Shown here one piece after another: positions 19,175-27,681 of a stretch of DNA of 64,000 nucleotides. The translations under genes and the position numbers were made by a program. The stretch comes from Muribaculaceae bacterium (lineage in GTDB: Bacteria; Bacteroidota; Bacteroidia; Bacteroidales; Muribaculaceae), in contig JAFQZK010000015.1 of the NCBI GenBank assembly GCA_017405965.1, forward strand, positions 1 to 64,000, read 5' to 3'. The notes beneath the pieces are model-generated. The model saw nothing but the letters and a program-made list of their open reading frames with translations. It made no database searches and was not told where the DNA came from. Positions within the stretch are counted from its first letter, which is position 1, and every line of letters begins with the position of its first letter.

Positions 19175-20308
19175 TTATTTCACATAGAAGTCGCTGGAGA
19201 CGCCCACACCGCCGGCTTTCAGCTTACCGTACTTGCCGTCACCCTGATACTTCTGGGTCCACATGCGGTCTTTGCAGATTTTGCCGTTCTTGTCTTGGGT
19301 GATGTAGTAGCCATAGATGTTGCGTTTTTCGGGTACCAAGCCCTTCATCTTCACATCCCAGTCGTCGCTGGTGATGATGACATCGATGACTCCAGGCTCC
19401 TCGGCCTTGGCGATAGCAAGTGCCTCGGCTTTGAACTTGGCGTGCATAGCGCCAGCCTTGGGCATGGCGCGGTACTCGATGTTCTCAGGCTTGTTGCCCT
19501 CGAGTGCCTCCTCGATGGCCTTGGCAAGCATGCCCGCATAATTGTACATGTAGCGGTCATCATAGTCATATTTCTCGCCGACTTCGTCCAGCATCTTGTG
19601 GATGGCGAGGGTCAGAATCTGGAACTTGCGGCTGCGCTTGGCGGCATCGATGGCCGATGCCACCTCCTCTTCGTTGAGGAAGATGGCTTGGTGGGCCAGG
19701 CTGCAGAACTTGAACTTGCCGTCGTGCCTCTCAATCCTGATGCCGCGGGGGCCGCCACCACGGCCGTTGAGGAAGTAACTTTGATTCTCGGTGTGGAGGG
19801 TGCCGTCCGGATCGGAATAGACGCCGTCCAGTGCAGTTCTGGTGATTAGTGCCAATGCACCATAGAATTTCCACCAGTTCTCATTCTCTTTGTTAATGCT
19901 CTCCCATAGTTTTACGTCATAATCTGGCCCGGAATTGATTTTGTTGAGTTGGCAGTTGTGCTTGAAGCGGGCATCCAATTGTTCGCGCAGGGCCTTGACC
20001 TCCTCATCGGGTACGTCGGCGATACCTTTCAAGTATTCTTCAACGCTCTTGCCGTTGTACTGGGGATTCTCGCTCATAGGCCAGGGCAGGGGAGGACGCT
20101 GGGTCTCGAGGGCCTTCATCTTGGCCTCTTCCTTGATCTCTTTGCCCTTTTTCTTGGCCTCATCTTTCTTCTTGTCAACGACTTGTCCAGCCTTGTCTTT
20201 GGCCTTCTTGACCAGGCCGCCCAACTGGGCGTTAGCCGTTGCGGGAACACTCATGGCAGCCAGCGTGATGGCTGCAACAAGTAATGTCTTGATAGTTTTC
20301 GTTTTCAT
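19175..20308 (-). CDS. Uncharacterised secreted protein with Lys-rich N-terminal helix
   Basis: A 377-residue protein with a signal peptide (about residues 1-28, ending ATANAQ). A strongly charged helical stretch follows (about 32-62, repeated KKAKDK/KKKDEAKKK), then a globular region with no domain that I recognise. Aromatic-rich segments such as LWESINKENENWWKFYGALA and a basic, Gly-rich C-terminus are notable. The ATG at 20308 was chosen because it starts the signal peptide. A consensus promoter lies 80-111 bases upstream. It is separated from rpmA by a terminator and so is its own unit. Confidence 0.8.
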   Translation of the reverse strand: MKTKTIKTLLVAAITLAAMSVPATANAQLGGLVKKAKDKAGQVVDKKKDEAKKKGKEIKEEAKMKALETQRPPLPWPMSENPQYNGKSVEEYLKGIADVPDEEVKALREQLDARFKHNCQLNKINSGPDYDVKLWESINKENENWWKFYGALALITRTALDGVYSDPDGTLHTENQSYFLNGRGGGPRGIRIERHDGKFKFCSLAHQAIFLNEEEVASAIDAAKRSRKFQILTLAIHKMLDEVGEKYDYDDRYMYNYAGMLAKAIEEALEGNKPENIEYRAMPKAGAMHAKFKAEALAIAKAEEPGVIDVIITSDDWDVKMKGLVPEKRNIYGYYITQDKNGKICKDRMWTQKYQGDGKYGKLKAGGVGVSSDFYVK

Positions 20309-20387
20309 AATTAGATCTGTTTTAAGAGTTATTGTTATTACGAGTAGAAATGTCATCTGTAGTGATGCTCATCCTGAATGTCATGGG

Positions 20388-20419
20388 CAAAAATAAGAAT
20401 TTTTGGATGAACTACCAAA
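20388..20419 (-). promoter_or_regulatory. Promoter of the secreted protein gene
   Basis: On the minus strand, TTTG (20419-20416), 20-base spacer, TATTTTTG (20395-20388). This matches the consensus and predicts a leader of about 75 bases. Confidence 0.75.
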
Positions 20420-20426
20420 AAAAGCG

Positions 20427-20467
20427 TCAAAAAAACAAGGGTGAGCAACCATTGATGGTGCTCACCC
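20427..20467 (-). terminator. Terminator of the rplU-rpmA operon
   Basis: On the minus strand, a 13-bp stem (GGGTGAGCACCAT with ATGG.TGCTCACCC, one bulge; 20467-20439) is followed by a T-rich run, 29 bases after the rpmA stop. Confidence 0.9.
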
Positions 20468-20495
20468 TCATTCCCTTAGGGTTGGGATTTGTTCC

Positions 20496-20768
20496 TTAGT
20501 TCTGTTCCTCCTTGGGAGTCTCCTGGATCACGTTGATGTAGGTGTGACCAGCGCGGTGCTGGAACTCTACAGTGCCGTCAACCAGAGCATACAGAGTGTG
20601 GTCCTTGCCCATGCCAACATTAACGCCGGGACGATGCTGAGTTCCGCGCTGACGGCGGATGATGTTACCGGCCTTGGCAAACTGACCACCAAAAATCTTC
20701 ACGCCGAGGCGTTTGCTTTCGCTCTCGCGGCCGTTCTTAGAACTGCCGACACCTTTTTTATGTGCCAT
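20496..20768 (-). CDS. rpmA: 50S ribosomal protein L27
   Basis: A 90-residue component of the large ribosomal subunit. Its N-terminal tail reaches the peptidyl-transferase centre. The sequence is typical: [19 protein letters not shown], then [20 protein letters not shown] and [20 protein letters not shown]. There is no N-terminal extension of the kind cleaved in Firmicutes. It lies 30 bases downstream of rplU, the standard bacterial order, and shares its promoter and terminator. Confidence 0.98.
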   Translation of the reverse strand: MAHKKGVGSSKNGRESESKRLGVKIFGGQFAKAGNIIRRQRGTQHRPGVNVGMGKDHTLYALVDGTVEFQHRAGHTYINVIQETPKEEQN

Positions 20769-20798
20769 AATCTAGAGTTGTGATTTTTAAATGGTTAA

Positions 20799-21119
20799 TT
20801 AAGCAATGACTTCTTTAATCTCAAGCTGAGTGAACTGCTGGCGATGGCCGTTCAAGCGGCGATAGCCTTTGCGACGTTTCTTCTTGAAAACGATGATGTG
20901 TTCACCTTTCACGAGGGGAGTCTTTACCTCGCAAACAACCTTTGCACCTTCGACGGTAGGTGCGCCAACCTTAACGGCACCGTCGGCATCCACGAGAAGG
21001 ACGCGGTCGAACTCTACAGAGTCACCTTCCTTGCGCTCGTCGCCGAGGTAGTGGACATACAACTTCTTGCCGGTCTCGACACGGAACTGCTGTCCCTGAA
21101 TCTCTACAATTGCGTACAT
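20799..21119 (-). CDS. rplU: 50S ribosomal protein L21
   Basis: A 106-residue large-subunit protein that binds 23S rRNA. The N-terminal [20 protein letters not shown] and the basic C-terminal [19 protein letters not shown] motif are diagnostic. It is the first gene of the rplU-rpmA operon, with a promoter about 95-125 bases upstream. Confidence 0.98.
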   Translation of the reverse strand: MYAIVEIQGQQFRVETGKKLYVHYLGDERKEGDSVEFDRVLLVDADGAVKVGAPTVEGAKVVCEVKTPLVKGEHIIVFKKKRRKGYRRLNGHRQQFTQLEIKEVIA

Positions 21120-21212
21120 TTGTTTAATCTTGTAGTTTAAATAACTGTCCCACAGGCGGCTGGCATCAATTATCCAACGCTTTCTTAGGCCTGCTGGGCA
21201 CTAATGCGGGTG

Positions 21213-21242
21213 CAAAGGTAATACATTTTCCCGAACTGACAA
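21213..21242 (-). promoter_or_regulatory. Promoter of rplU-rpmA
   Basis: On the minus strand, TTG (21242-21240), 19-base spacer, TACCTTTG (21220-21213). Consensus match. The leader of about 87 bases may hold control elements, but I see no clear hairpin. Confidence 0.78.
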
Positions 21243-21324
21243 GCAACTAAAGATGATTTTTTGACTTATTTGCGTAAAATGCCAATAGAGAATATTGTTG
21301 TATACTTTTTAATCCGGCCAACAC

Positions 21325-21356
21325 TTTGCGGTTTCGCTTTTTTTGTAGTATTTTTG
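21325..21356 (+). promoter_or_regulatory. Promoter of the STAND NTPase gene
   Basis: TTTG (21325-21328), 20-base spacer, TATTTTTG (21349-21356). This is an exact Bacteroidetes consensus match, giving a leader of about 135 bases before the 21500 start. It is divergent from the rplU promoter, about 85 bases away. Confidence 0.75.
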
Positions 21357-21392
21357 CATCAATCGGTTTGCATATGAGGCATTAATACATGA

Positions 21393-21450
21393 TGTTGAGT
21401 GTAACATTCATATTGTTGAGCAGGGTACTTCGAGGCTGCTAAACTCAACA
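21393..21450 (+). promoter_or_regulatory. Leader hairpin and TGTTGAG repeats before the STAND gene
   Basis: TGTTGAG occurs twice as a direct repeat (21393-21399 and 21414-21420), and its complement CTCAACA stands at 21444-21450. The second copy and the complement can pair as the outer part of a hairpin, extended inside by CAG (21421-21423) with CTG (21436-21438). The structure lies in the predicted untranslated leader and could be a protein-binding operator or an RNA element. No T-tract follows, so it is not an obvious terminator. Confidence 0.5.
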
Positions 21451-21499
21451 CCGCCACTTATCATTATAGCAGAATTATTACCAAAATAGTATTTTAATT

Positions 21500-24400
21500 A
21501 TGGGCACTTTACGCAAACACTATATTAGGTTTTTCATATCATCTACATTTGATGACATGAAATACGAAAGAGACTGGCTTGCCAATATTTTTCATCGTCT
21601 TGGCGAAGAATATCAACGAGAAAAAGGATGGATTGTTGAATATGTAGATCTGCGATGGGGAGTTTCTCTGGAAGCTGGTCGCGATAATAAAACCATGTCA
21701 ATCTGTAAAGCCCAAATAGCGCAATGTCAACGATTGTCACCTCGTCCCAACTTTATTTTTTTATTGGGAGAGCGTTATGGCTGGGTGCCACTACCTGAAA
21801 CTATCAACCCCGTAATGGGCGCTTTGCTTCATAACTCGGATCAGTTCTTTGAATTCTATCGCCAAGATGAAAATGATATTAGTTATAAAAATTACTACAA
21901 TAATGCGCCATGGATTGTAAAAAAGTTGATTCATGCCTGTGGAACATCACCATGGTCATTAAGACCTGTTCATGAAATTTGTACTGACCATCTTGAAAAA
22001 GACAGCGATACCCTACGAGATTTATTGTCTCGCAGGGCAAAACAGATTTTAAAGTATGAGAAAGAAAAATCGTCTGAACTTTATGGTTCGGCTACAGAAA
22101 AAGAAATTATAGACGGCGTATTTTATGCTACTGATCCTCAAGAACATGTTATCGGCTACTTTAGGAAATTGACCGATTTGCCCATCGAAAAACAAGCATT
22201 ATTTAAATCCGAAAAGAAGTATGAAAGTAAAATCAAGGATTTGGAAAAGAGATTAAAAGAGCGTCTACCCATGGAGCATCTTCTTCAAGAGAACCTTACC
22301 TTTGAAAAGTACAATTGCCAAGAGTATGCCGACCATTTCATACAAAAGATGGAAGGATTGATTCGAAAAATGATAGATGAAGAAATAGAACGTGCATCAA
22401 TGGATGAGCCAACACTATTGCAGAAGGAGGTGATCCAACAAGAAGAGTATCGATTGTCTAAATCTTATGGTTTATTTGCTCGTAAAGAAGAGATTGAAAG
22501 GGTTAAAGGTTTTATCAATACTGACTGTGCACACACACTATGGATTACGGGTATGAGAGGAGTGGGCAAGAGCACACTAGCGTCCTTTATCCCTGAAATT
22601 GTTCAGGAACTGAACAGTGCCTCCAATATTCAAAGGCAAGTCAATGCCTTTTATATTAGATGTGGGTTGACTTCTGTCTCTCAGATTGCGATTCGTATCG
22701 TCAACGTGCTTCATGCCATGGTTTTTTCTTGCTATAATAATTCTGGAAAAATACATCCTAGATTAACAACACCCATTTTGTTGGAATCGGATAATGCTGA
22801 CTATGACGGCACGTCGACGGGTATTTATAAACAACACTATCATTTTATAAAATACCTATTTGACGATATAGCTAAGCATTATGATGATCCTGTAGTTGTG
22901 ATAATTGACGGAATCGATTGTTTATCATCTAAAGAACAAGAAAAGCTGTTCACAATACCATGGATGTCACCAAATGCGGCTTTCATCAAATTTGTATTCA
23001 CTACTGACCATCTAGATGCTGATTTCAATCCATCTGATGGAATTGAGATTATGCATTTGGAACCATTCGACCCTGTTGAAGGAAAGATGATCATCAAGAA
23101 TATACTTGAAAATAAGGATAGAACACTTACCCATCCTCAAGAGCAAAAAGTGTCACAATGGCTTAATGCTACACACTACACTGGAACAAGTCTTGAATTA
23201 ATGGGGTATTTTTTAACACACTTTGTCTATAGTTGGACAATAGCTGAGAATTTACCATGCCCCAATGAGGACATTCTACTCAAAATTATCAACACAATTA
23301 TTAAAGACCAGTATCACAATGAAGATTTCGTATGGCGCGTTCTAACGCTAATTGCCTTAACACATGGAATCAATGATAGCGAATTAATCGAGATTTTGGC
23401 TCTTGACCACGAACTGCATGACATAATGATGGGTCCAACTGAAAAGAAATTATCTCCTATTTTTTGGTATAGGCTCTCACATGACATCGGCGAATTGGTA
23501 AACTACTATAGCGCCCCATATGGTGAAACCAATCAGTTTCAGAACGTCGACATTAAAGATAGGGTTATAGAATATGCCCATAAAAGGACTGTTGGGAAAA
23601 CGACATTATATCAAAGGGTGGTCGAACTTCAATACAACTACTATAAAAGTCGATGGATAAAGGAAAACTTGAGAGCATTGTACGACATGCCCAATTTCAT
23701 CCTCTCCTATTATGGTGAAGATTCAATCGAAGGATTAAGAGAATTATTGAGGTTGGCTTTTGACCTGCGCTACACAAGCAGGGTTACAGAGCATTATGGC
23801 CATCACATTGGATTATTATTTGACATTATTCTCAATCATCCAGCCGGCTTTGGGCAAGCCTTTATTGAGGCTCAGGATAGAACTATCCTGCAGCAAATCA
23901 GGAATTGGCTTTTTGCTCGCTCTGGTATGGGACATGAACAAATTATGCTCCAATCCCTCAACGAAGCTGATGATTCACCAATAAGACGATGTTATATTGA
24001 TGGTTCAATTTGTGAGGATTCATTTACCAACCTGTTTCGCAATACCATTGGTAAAGATACAGTCCTCTATTATCCCGACGAAGATTTCAGCCCAATCGGC
24101 ATGAGCCAGGATTCCATGCGGGTTTTGTACATCAAACAATATAATATTGCTAAGAATCATCAAGAACTCATTTATATTAATAGAGCTAACTGGAAGAAAT
24201 CAATTATTATATTGTCCGGAAAGATTTCTCATATTTGTGTTGATGAAACCATAACACGAGTTGCAGTACTTTTTTCAGATAATAGCGTCAAAGTGTACTC
24301 AATAGATGATAGGAACGTGATTATTGGTTTTTCAGGCGGTTCCAAGATAGATTGTATCTCAATCTCGCCTGACGGTAACCTTGTAGCAATATCATTAGAG

Positions 24401-26323
24401 AAACAATATTGCATCTGGAGCATTGATGAAAACCAGTGGATTTACAATGAGAACACAGATGAAAAAATCTCATCTCTGTTGTTCTCGAATACGAGTAATT
24501 CGTTGTGGTTAGTGAATAGGCCAAACATAACTTTATTCGTAATCAACCAAAATGTTGTGTGGAGTTGGGAAATGTCTGATTTACTCTCAAAAGAAATTGA
24601 TTCAAGGTTATTGGCAGCAACTGACCGACAATGCTTAATTGATCAGCCTTGGGGACCAATTCATCTAAGAATTAAAGAGAATGATGATATGTCGATTTAC
24701 AGGCCAAAACAATTAAGCAGATCTATGGGCTCTTCTAGAGATATCTACGCTGCTTTCAATGACCGCGGCGAGTTATTTGCCTCATCAGATGACCTGCTAT
24801 GGCAAATTCAAAGAGACATTGTAACGCAGCCTGATAATGTCGCTACCATGTTTATGATTTCACGTGATTTGAAGTACGGCTTAGGATTTGATGGTATAGT
24901 GTACGATATTAGAATATGCATTAATAATTATCAGATTGAGACCCAAAGCATAAGTGGTGGACTGATTAATGTCGGATTGAGCAGTATGTCAAGTAGCAAT
25001 GACGGAACATGGGTGTTATGCTCAGGAGGTCGTGATCTATTAAGGCAGAAGGACTTTCAAATTGCATCTGTGATAATTGATGAAAATCATATTGCTCATT
25101 CACGTGTTGGTATTCCGCCGTATACCGATGATGGAATCTTTGCAACAATCTCGTCATCATTATCACCTGATGGCCGCTTGTGCGCATTATCATCATTTGA
25201 TGCAGATTCACTTCATTTATTGCTAATGGATCGTGATTTTAATAGACATCGGTACCTGTTCTTGCCAAAAGCAGTACTCAATGAGAAGAATCCCCACACT
25301 AAAGAAGAACATGAAGATTCTGACGAGTACCTTGGTGCTGCATACTGGAATGCTATTAGAGCCTTTATTTGGTCACAAGACAGCAGTTATATCATAGGTG
25401 CAACTTGGCATGACATTTCAGATTCACATCCCCATCTTCATCTTTTTAATAGAAATGGTGATTATTTGAAAAGCATTCTTTCATCAGAACTGGGTTTGGG
25501 GTATACAACTTTGTTTTCGCCCAATAACCGTTATGCTGTACGTATCAGTTATGATGTTAGCTACGTTGATCTAGAGACTGGAGAACAAGCGTTGTACGAA
25601 ATTCCATATAACAATGATGTGATAAACAACTTCTTGATGCATCCCTCTGGTCGATATGCATTTATCAATATTGAGTTGAATTTATTTGTATTCAATTATA
25701 CTCACAATAGAATTGAATCAAAAAAGGTCGTTGATAGTGTTGGCACTTTGCTAGCCATATCTCCTTCTGGGCGCTATCTGTATTCAAGAGGTGATGGTAA
25801 ACAATTATATCTAATGCGAATAGACCTCGCTGACTTAACCAAGAAGTTTTATCCTTGGAATGCCGAAGATGTAGTGTGTACCCTCAACGATGACTATTTT
25901 TATGTTCGTCTGGATAATGACGATATACTGTTAGTCCAGTCACACTCTGCCGATGTAATGGCCCGAACCAATACATCAGAGGTATCAATGATCAGCACTG
26001 GCTCGGGTCTCGCTGTAGCAGACAAGCATGGCAAATTATTCATGCTAACTCCTAAGGAGTCCGTCCAGCGGAAAATTAATCAATATGGGAATACTACGGC
26101 CATACGATGCTGGAGACACGAAAAGCACCAATGGAATGACCGCCCAAGTGCAGTGTGTCCTTACTGTGGCCAGTTGCTTGAAGTGCCAGATGCTATCCTG
26201 CAACGACTTCAATACGACTTTTCACCAACCCATTATAATGTGCAAGCTGCTGATGAAGATTATTTGTGTTGTCAATGCCAAAAATGCAACAAGTCAATTA
26301 TATATAACTACTATTTAGGCTAA
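21500..26323 (+). CDS. DUF4062-STAND NTPase-beta-propeller-zinc ribbon protein (candidate defence sensor)
   Basis: A single 1607-residue protein. Residues ~5-110 form a DUF4062 domain (IRFFISSTFDDMKYERDWL, VEYVDLRWGVS, FIFLLGERYGWVP), a TIR-like fold also at the N-terminus of eukaryotic TEP1 and NWD1-type proteins. Residues ~320-640 are a STAND/NACHT-type NTPase: lead-in YGLFARKEEIERV, P-loop GMRGVGKST (351-359), Walker B VVVIIDGID (465-473), sensor-like KFVFTTDH. A helical region follows (~640-860), then a long beta-propeller-like stretch (~880-1530) with WD40-type repeats (ISISPDGNLVAISLEKQYCIW). The C-terminus has Cys pairs (CPYCG at 1553, CCQCQKC at 1590-1596) typical of zinc ribbons. STAND proteins sense a ligand through the C-terminal part and activate the N-terminal effector, so phage defence is a reasonable inference. 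The gene is visibly AT-rich (about 35-40 percent GC by eye), unlike its neighbours, suggesting transfer. Confidence 0.85.
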   Translation: MGTLRKHYIRFFISSTFDDMKYERDWLANIFHRLGEEYQREKGWIVEYVDLRWGVSLEAGRDNKTMSICKAQIAQCQRLSPRPNFIFLLGERYGWVPLPETINPVMGALLHNSDQFFEFYRQDENDISYKNYYNNAPWIVKKLIHACGTSPWSLRPVHEICTDHLEKDSDTLRDLLSRRAKQILKYEKEKSSELYGSATEKEIIDGVFYATDPQEHVIGYFRKLTDLPIEKQALFKSEKKYESKIKDLEKRLKERLPMEHLLQENLTFEKYNCQEYADHFIQKMEGLIRKMIDEEIERASMDEPTLLQKEVIQQEEYRLSKSYGLFARKEEIERVKGFINTDCAHTLWITGMRGVGKSTLASFIPEIVQELNSASNIQRQVNAFYIRCGLTSVSQIAIRIVNVLHAMVFSCYNNSGKIHPRLTTPILLESDNADYDGTSTGIYKQHYHFIKYLFDDIAKHYDDPVVVIIDGIDCLSSKEQEKLFTIPWMSPNAAFIKFVFTTDHLDADFNPSDGIEIMHLEPFDPVEGKMIIKNILENKDRTLTHPQEQKVSQWLNATHYTGTSLELMGYFLTHFVYSWTIAENLPCPNEDILLKIINTIIKDQYHNEDFVWRVLTLIALTHGINDSELIEILALDHELHDIMMGPTEKKLSPIFWYRLSHDIGELVNYYSAPYGETNQFQNVDIKDRVIEYAHKRTVGKTTLYQRVVELQYNYYKSRWIKENLRALYDMPNFILSYYGEDSIEGLRELLRLAFDLRYTSRVTEHYGHHIGLLFDIILNHPAGFGQAFIEAQDRTILQQIRNWLFARSGMGHEQIMLQSLNEADDSPIRRCYIDGSICEDSFTNLFRNTIGKDTVLYYPDEDFSPIGMSQDSMRVLYIKQYNIAKNHQELIYINRANWKKSIIILSGKISHICVDETITRVAVLFSDNSVKVYSIDDRNVIIGFSGGSKIDCISISPDGNLVAISLEKQYCIWSIDENQWIYNENTDEKISSLLFSNTSNSLWLVNRPNITLFVINQNVVWSWEMSDLLSKEIDSRLLAATDRQCLIDQPWGPIHLRIKENDDMSIYRPKQLSRSMGSSRDIYAAFNDRGELFASSDDLLWQIQRDIVTQPDNVATMFMISRDLKYGLGFDGIVYDIRICINNYQIETQSISGGLINVGLSSMSSSNDGTWVLCSGGRDLLRQKDFQIASVIIDENHIAHSRVGIPPYTDDGIFATISSSLSPDGRLCALSSFDADSLHLLLMDRDFNRHRYLFLPKAVLNEKNPHTKEEHEDSDEYLGAAYWNAIRAFIWSQDSSYIIGATWHDISDSHPHLHLFNRNGDYLKSILSSELGLGYTTLFSPNNRYAVRISYDVSYVDLETGEQALYEIPYNNDVINNFLMHPSGRYAFINIELNLFVFNYTHNRIESKKVVDSVGTLLAISPSGRYLYSRGDGKQLYLMRIDLADLTKKFYPWNAEDVVCTLNDDYFYVRLDNDDILLVQSHSADVMARTNTSEVSMISTGSGLAVADKHGKLFMLTPKESVQRKINQYGNTTAIRCWRHEKHQWNDRPSAVCPYCGQLLEVPDAILQRLQYDFSPTHYNVQAADEDYLCCQCQKCNKSIIYNYYLG

Positions 26324-26462
26324 TTGCAAAGAGTAGATTTGCCCAATAAGTTGGTCATGCAAGACGCAACTAGCGTGAGGAATTGGTAGCATTATGTCCT
26401 TGGACTATAAAGATTATTAGTCTCGGATTTAATGAGGACAGTTTTTTAGATGTTATTGTGGT

Positions 26463-27230
26463 TTATTTTGTTCTTGGATACCCGTCTAACAAATTGTAGG
26501 GATAGGTGATGTCCCAGAGGAAGAGAGCGTGGCCGGGCATGGAGGTGCCGGCGGCGCAGCGGTCTTTGCGCTCGATGACTTGGCAGAATTCTTCGACCGT
26601 CATCTTGTGGCGGCCCACCTCAACGAGGGTGCCGACGATGGCACGCACCATGTTGCGCAGGAAACGGTCGGCAGTGATGGTGAATATCCATTGGTCGTCA
26701 TCCTCACGTTCCCACTGGGCGTGGGTGACGCGGCAGTTGTTGGTCTTGACATCGGTGTGCAGCTTGGAGAATGAGGTGAAGTCAGTATAGTCCAACAATC
26801 GGGCTGCGGCTTGATTCATCAAGTCAAAATCCAAGTCGGGCGGACATTTCCAGCTCAAGGGGTAGCGGAAGGGATCCTTGCAGGTAACGGCGAAGTACTT
26901 GTAGGTGCGGCTGGTGGCGTCAAAGCGGGCGTGGGCATCGTCATGGACGGGCGTGATGCCGTAGATGGCGATGTCGGGCGGCAGCAGGGCATTGAGGCTG
27001 TGGACCAGGCGGTCAAGGTCGGCAATGGGCGGCTCTGCATCAAAGTGGGCCACCATCAGGCGGGCATTCACGCCGGCGTCGGTGCGGCCAGCGCCCGTCA
27101 CGGGCGTGGGCACACGCAGCAACGTGGCCATAGCTTCCTCGATGACCTGTTGCACCGAGGTGTCGTGGGGCTGAACCTGCCATCCATGGTAGGCCGCACC
27201 CTTGTAACCCAATCTGATAAAGTAGCGCAT
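26463..27230 (-). CDS. truA: tRNA pseudouridine synthase A
   Basis: Converts uridines 38-40 in the anticodon stem-loop of many tRNAs to pseudouridine. The 255-residue length is normal. The catalytic aspartate is Asp51 in GAGRTDAGVNA, and family segments YKGAAYHGWQ near the start and FLRNMVRAIVGTL in the C-terminal half are present. It is the last gene of a minus-strand group with speA and the four-helix-bundle gene. The 139 bases between its stop and the STAND gene hold no recognisable feature. Confidence 0.97.
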   Translation of the reverse strand: MRYFIRLGYKGAAYHGWQVQPHDTSVQQVIEEAMATLLRVPTPVTGAGRTDAGVNARLMVAHFDAEPPIADLDRLVHSLNALLPPDIAIYGITPVHDDAHARFDATSRTYKYFAVTCKDPFRYPLSWKCPPDLDFDLMNQAAARLLDYTDFTSFSKLHTDVKTNNCRVTHAQWEREDDDQWIFTITADRFLRNMVRAIVGTLVEVGRHKMTVEEFCQVIERKDRCAAGTSMPGHALFLWDITYPYNLLDGYPRTK

Positions 27231-27235
27231 CAGTA

Positions 27236-27270
27236 TTAGTCCTTAGTTTTTAGTCCTTAGTCCTTAGTTT
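27236..27270. repeat. Left inverted repeat beside the four-helix-bundle gene
   Basis: A stretch built from CCTTAGT/TTTAGT units. Its first 25 bases (27237-27261) are the exact reverse complement of 27650-27674 on the other side of the gene. It starts six bases upstream of the truA start codon. Confidence 0.85.
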
Positions 27271-27637
27271 ATAACCCTATGTCTGATACCGACTTTGAGA
27301 GTGCATTTATCATTTTAGTGATTTCAACTATGAGGTTTTGAGACAAAGATGTCATAGATGGGTTTAGATATTCTAATCTTTCACATAACTCTAGTTGAGT
27401 GGATAATTCGCAAAGCGAACCTCGAGCCATAGCCAGGAATCGAATGAATTCTTTTGCAGTTATTCGACCTTTTCCCTCTGCTATATTTGAAGGTATAGAC
27501 ACGGCTGCTCTTCTCATTTGGTCAGATAGACCATAAGTTTCTTCTTTGGGAAGGAGTTTGGTCAATCTATAGATTTCAACCGTTAGATCCATAGCTTTTT
27601 GCCAAGCTATCAGGTCTCTAAATGCACTGGATTTCAT
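27269..27637 (-). CDS. Four-helix-bundle protein (23S rRNA intervening-sequence type)
   Basis: A 122-residue all-helical protein of the S23/IVS four-helix-bundle family, with the hallmark FRDLIAWQKAMDLTVEIYRL opening, the central RRAAVSIPSNIAEGKGR motif and FIRFLAMARGSLCELSTQLE. Relatives are encoded in intervening sequences within 23S rRNA and in other intergenic settings, and they resemble the Avd accessory proteins of diversity-generating retroelements. Their role is not settled. The DNA is clearly AT-richer than truA and speA. It lies between 25-bp perfect inverted repeats, with one arm touching the speA stop codon, so it looks inserted as a unit. Confidence 0.88.
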   Translation of the reverse strand: MKSSAFRDLIAWQKAMDLTVEIYRLTKLLPKEETYGLSDQMRRAAVSIPSNIAEGKGRITAKEFIRFLAMARGSLCELSTQLELCERLEYLNPSMTSLSQNLIVEITKMINALSKSVSDIGL

Positions 27638-27648
27638 GACAAACCTAC

Positions 27649-27681
27649 AACTAAGGACTAAAAACTAAGGACTAAGGACTA
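27649..27681. repeat. Right inverted repeat beside the four-helix-bundle gene
   Basis: Built from ACTAAGGACTAA units. Bases 27650-27674 are the exact reverse complement of 27237-27261. The end overlaps the speA stop codon at 27679-27681. Confidence 0.85.

Noticed and set aside
21120-21212. Autoregulatory L21 leader RNA
   Set aside because: The leader is short and I could not find a convincing hairpin or pseudoknot matching known ribosomal-protein leaders.
27236-27681. Insertion sequence with a transposase
   Set aside because: The only gene inside is a four-helix-bundle protein. No DDE or HUH transposase motif is present, so it was not called an IS.
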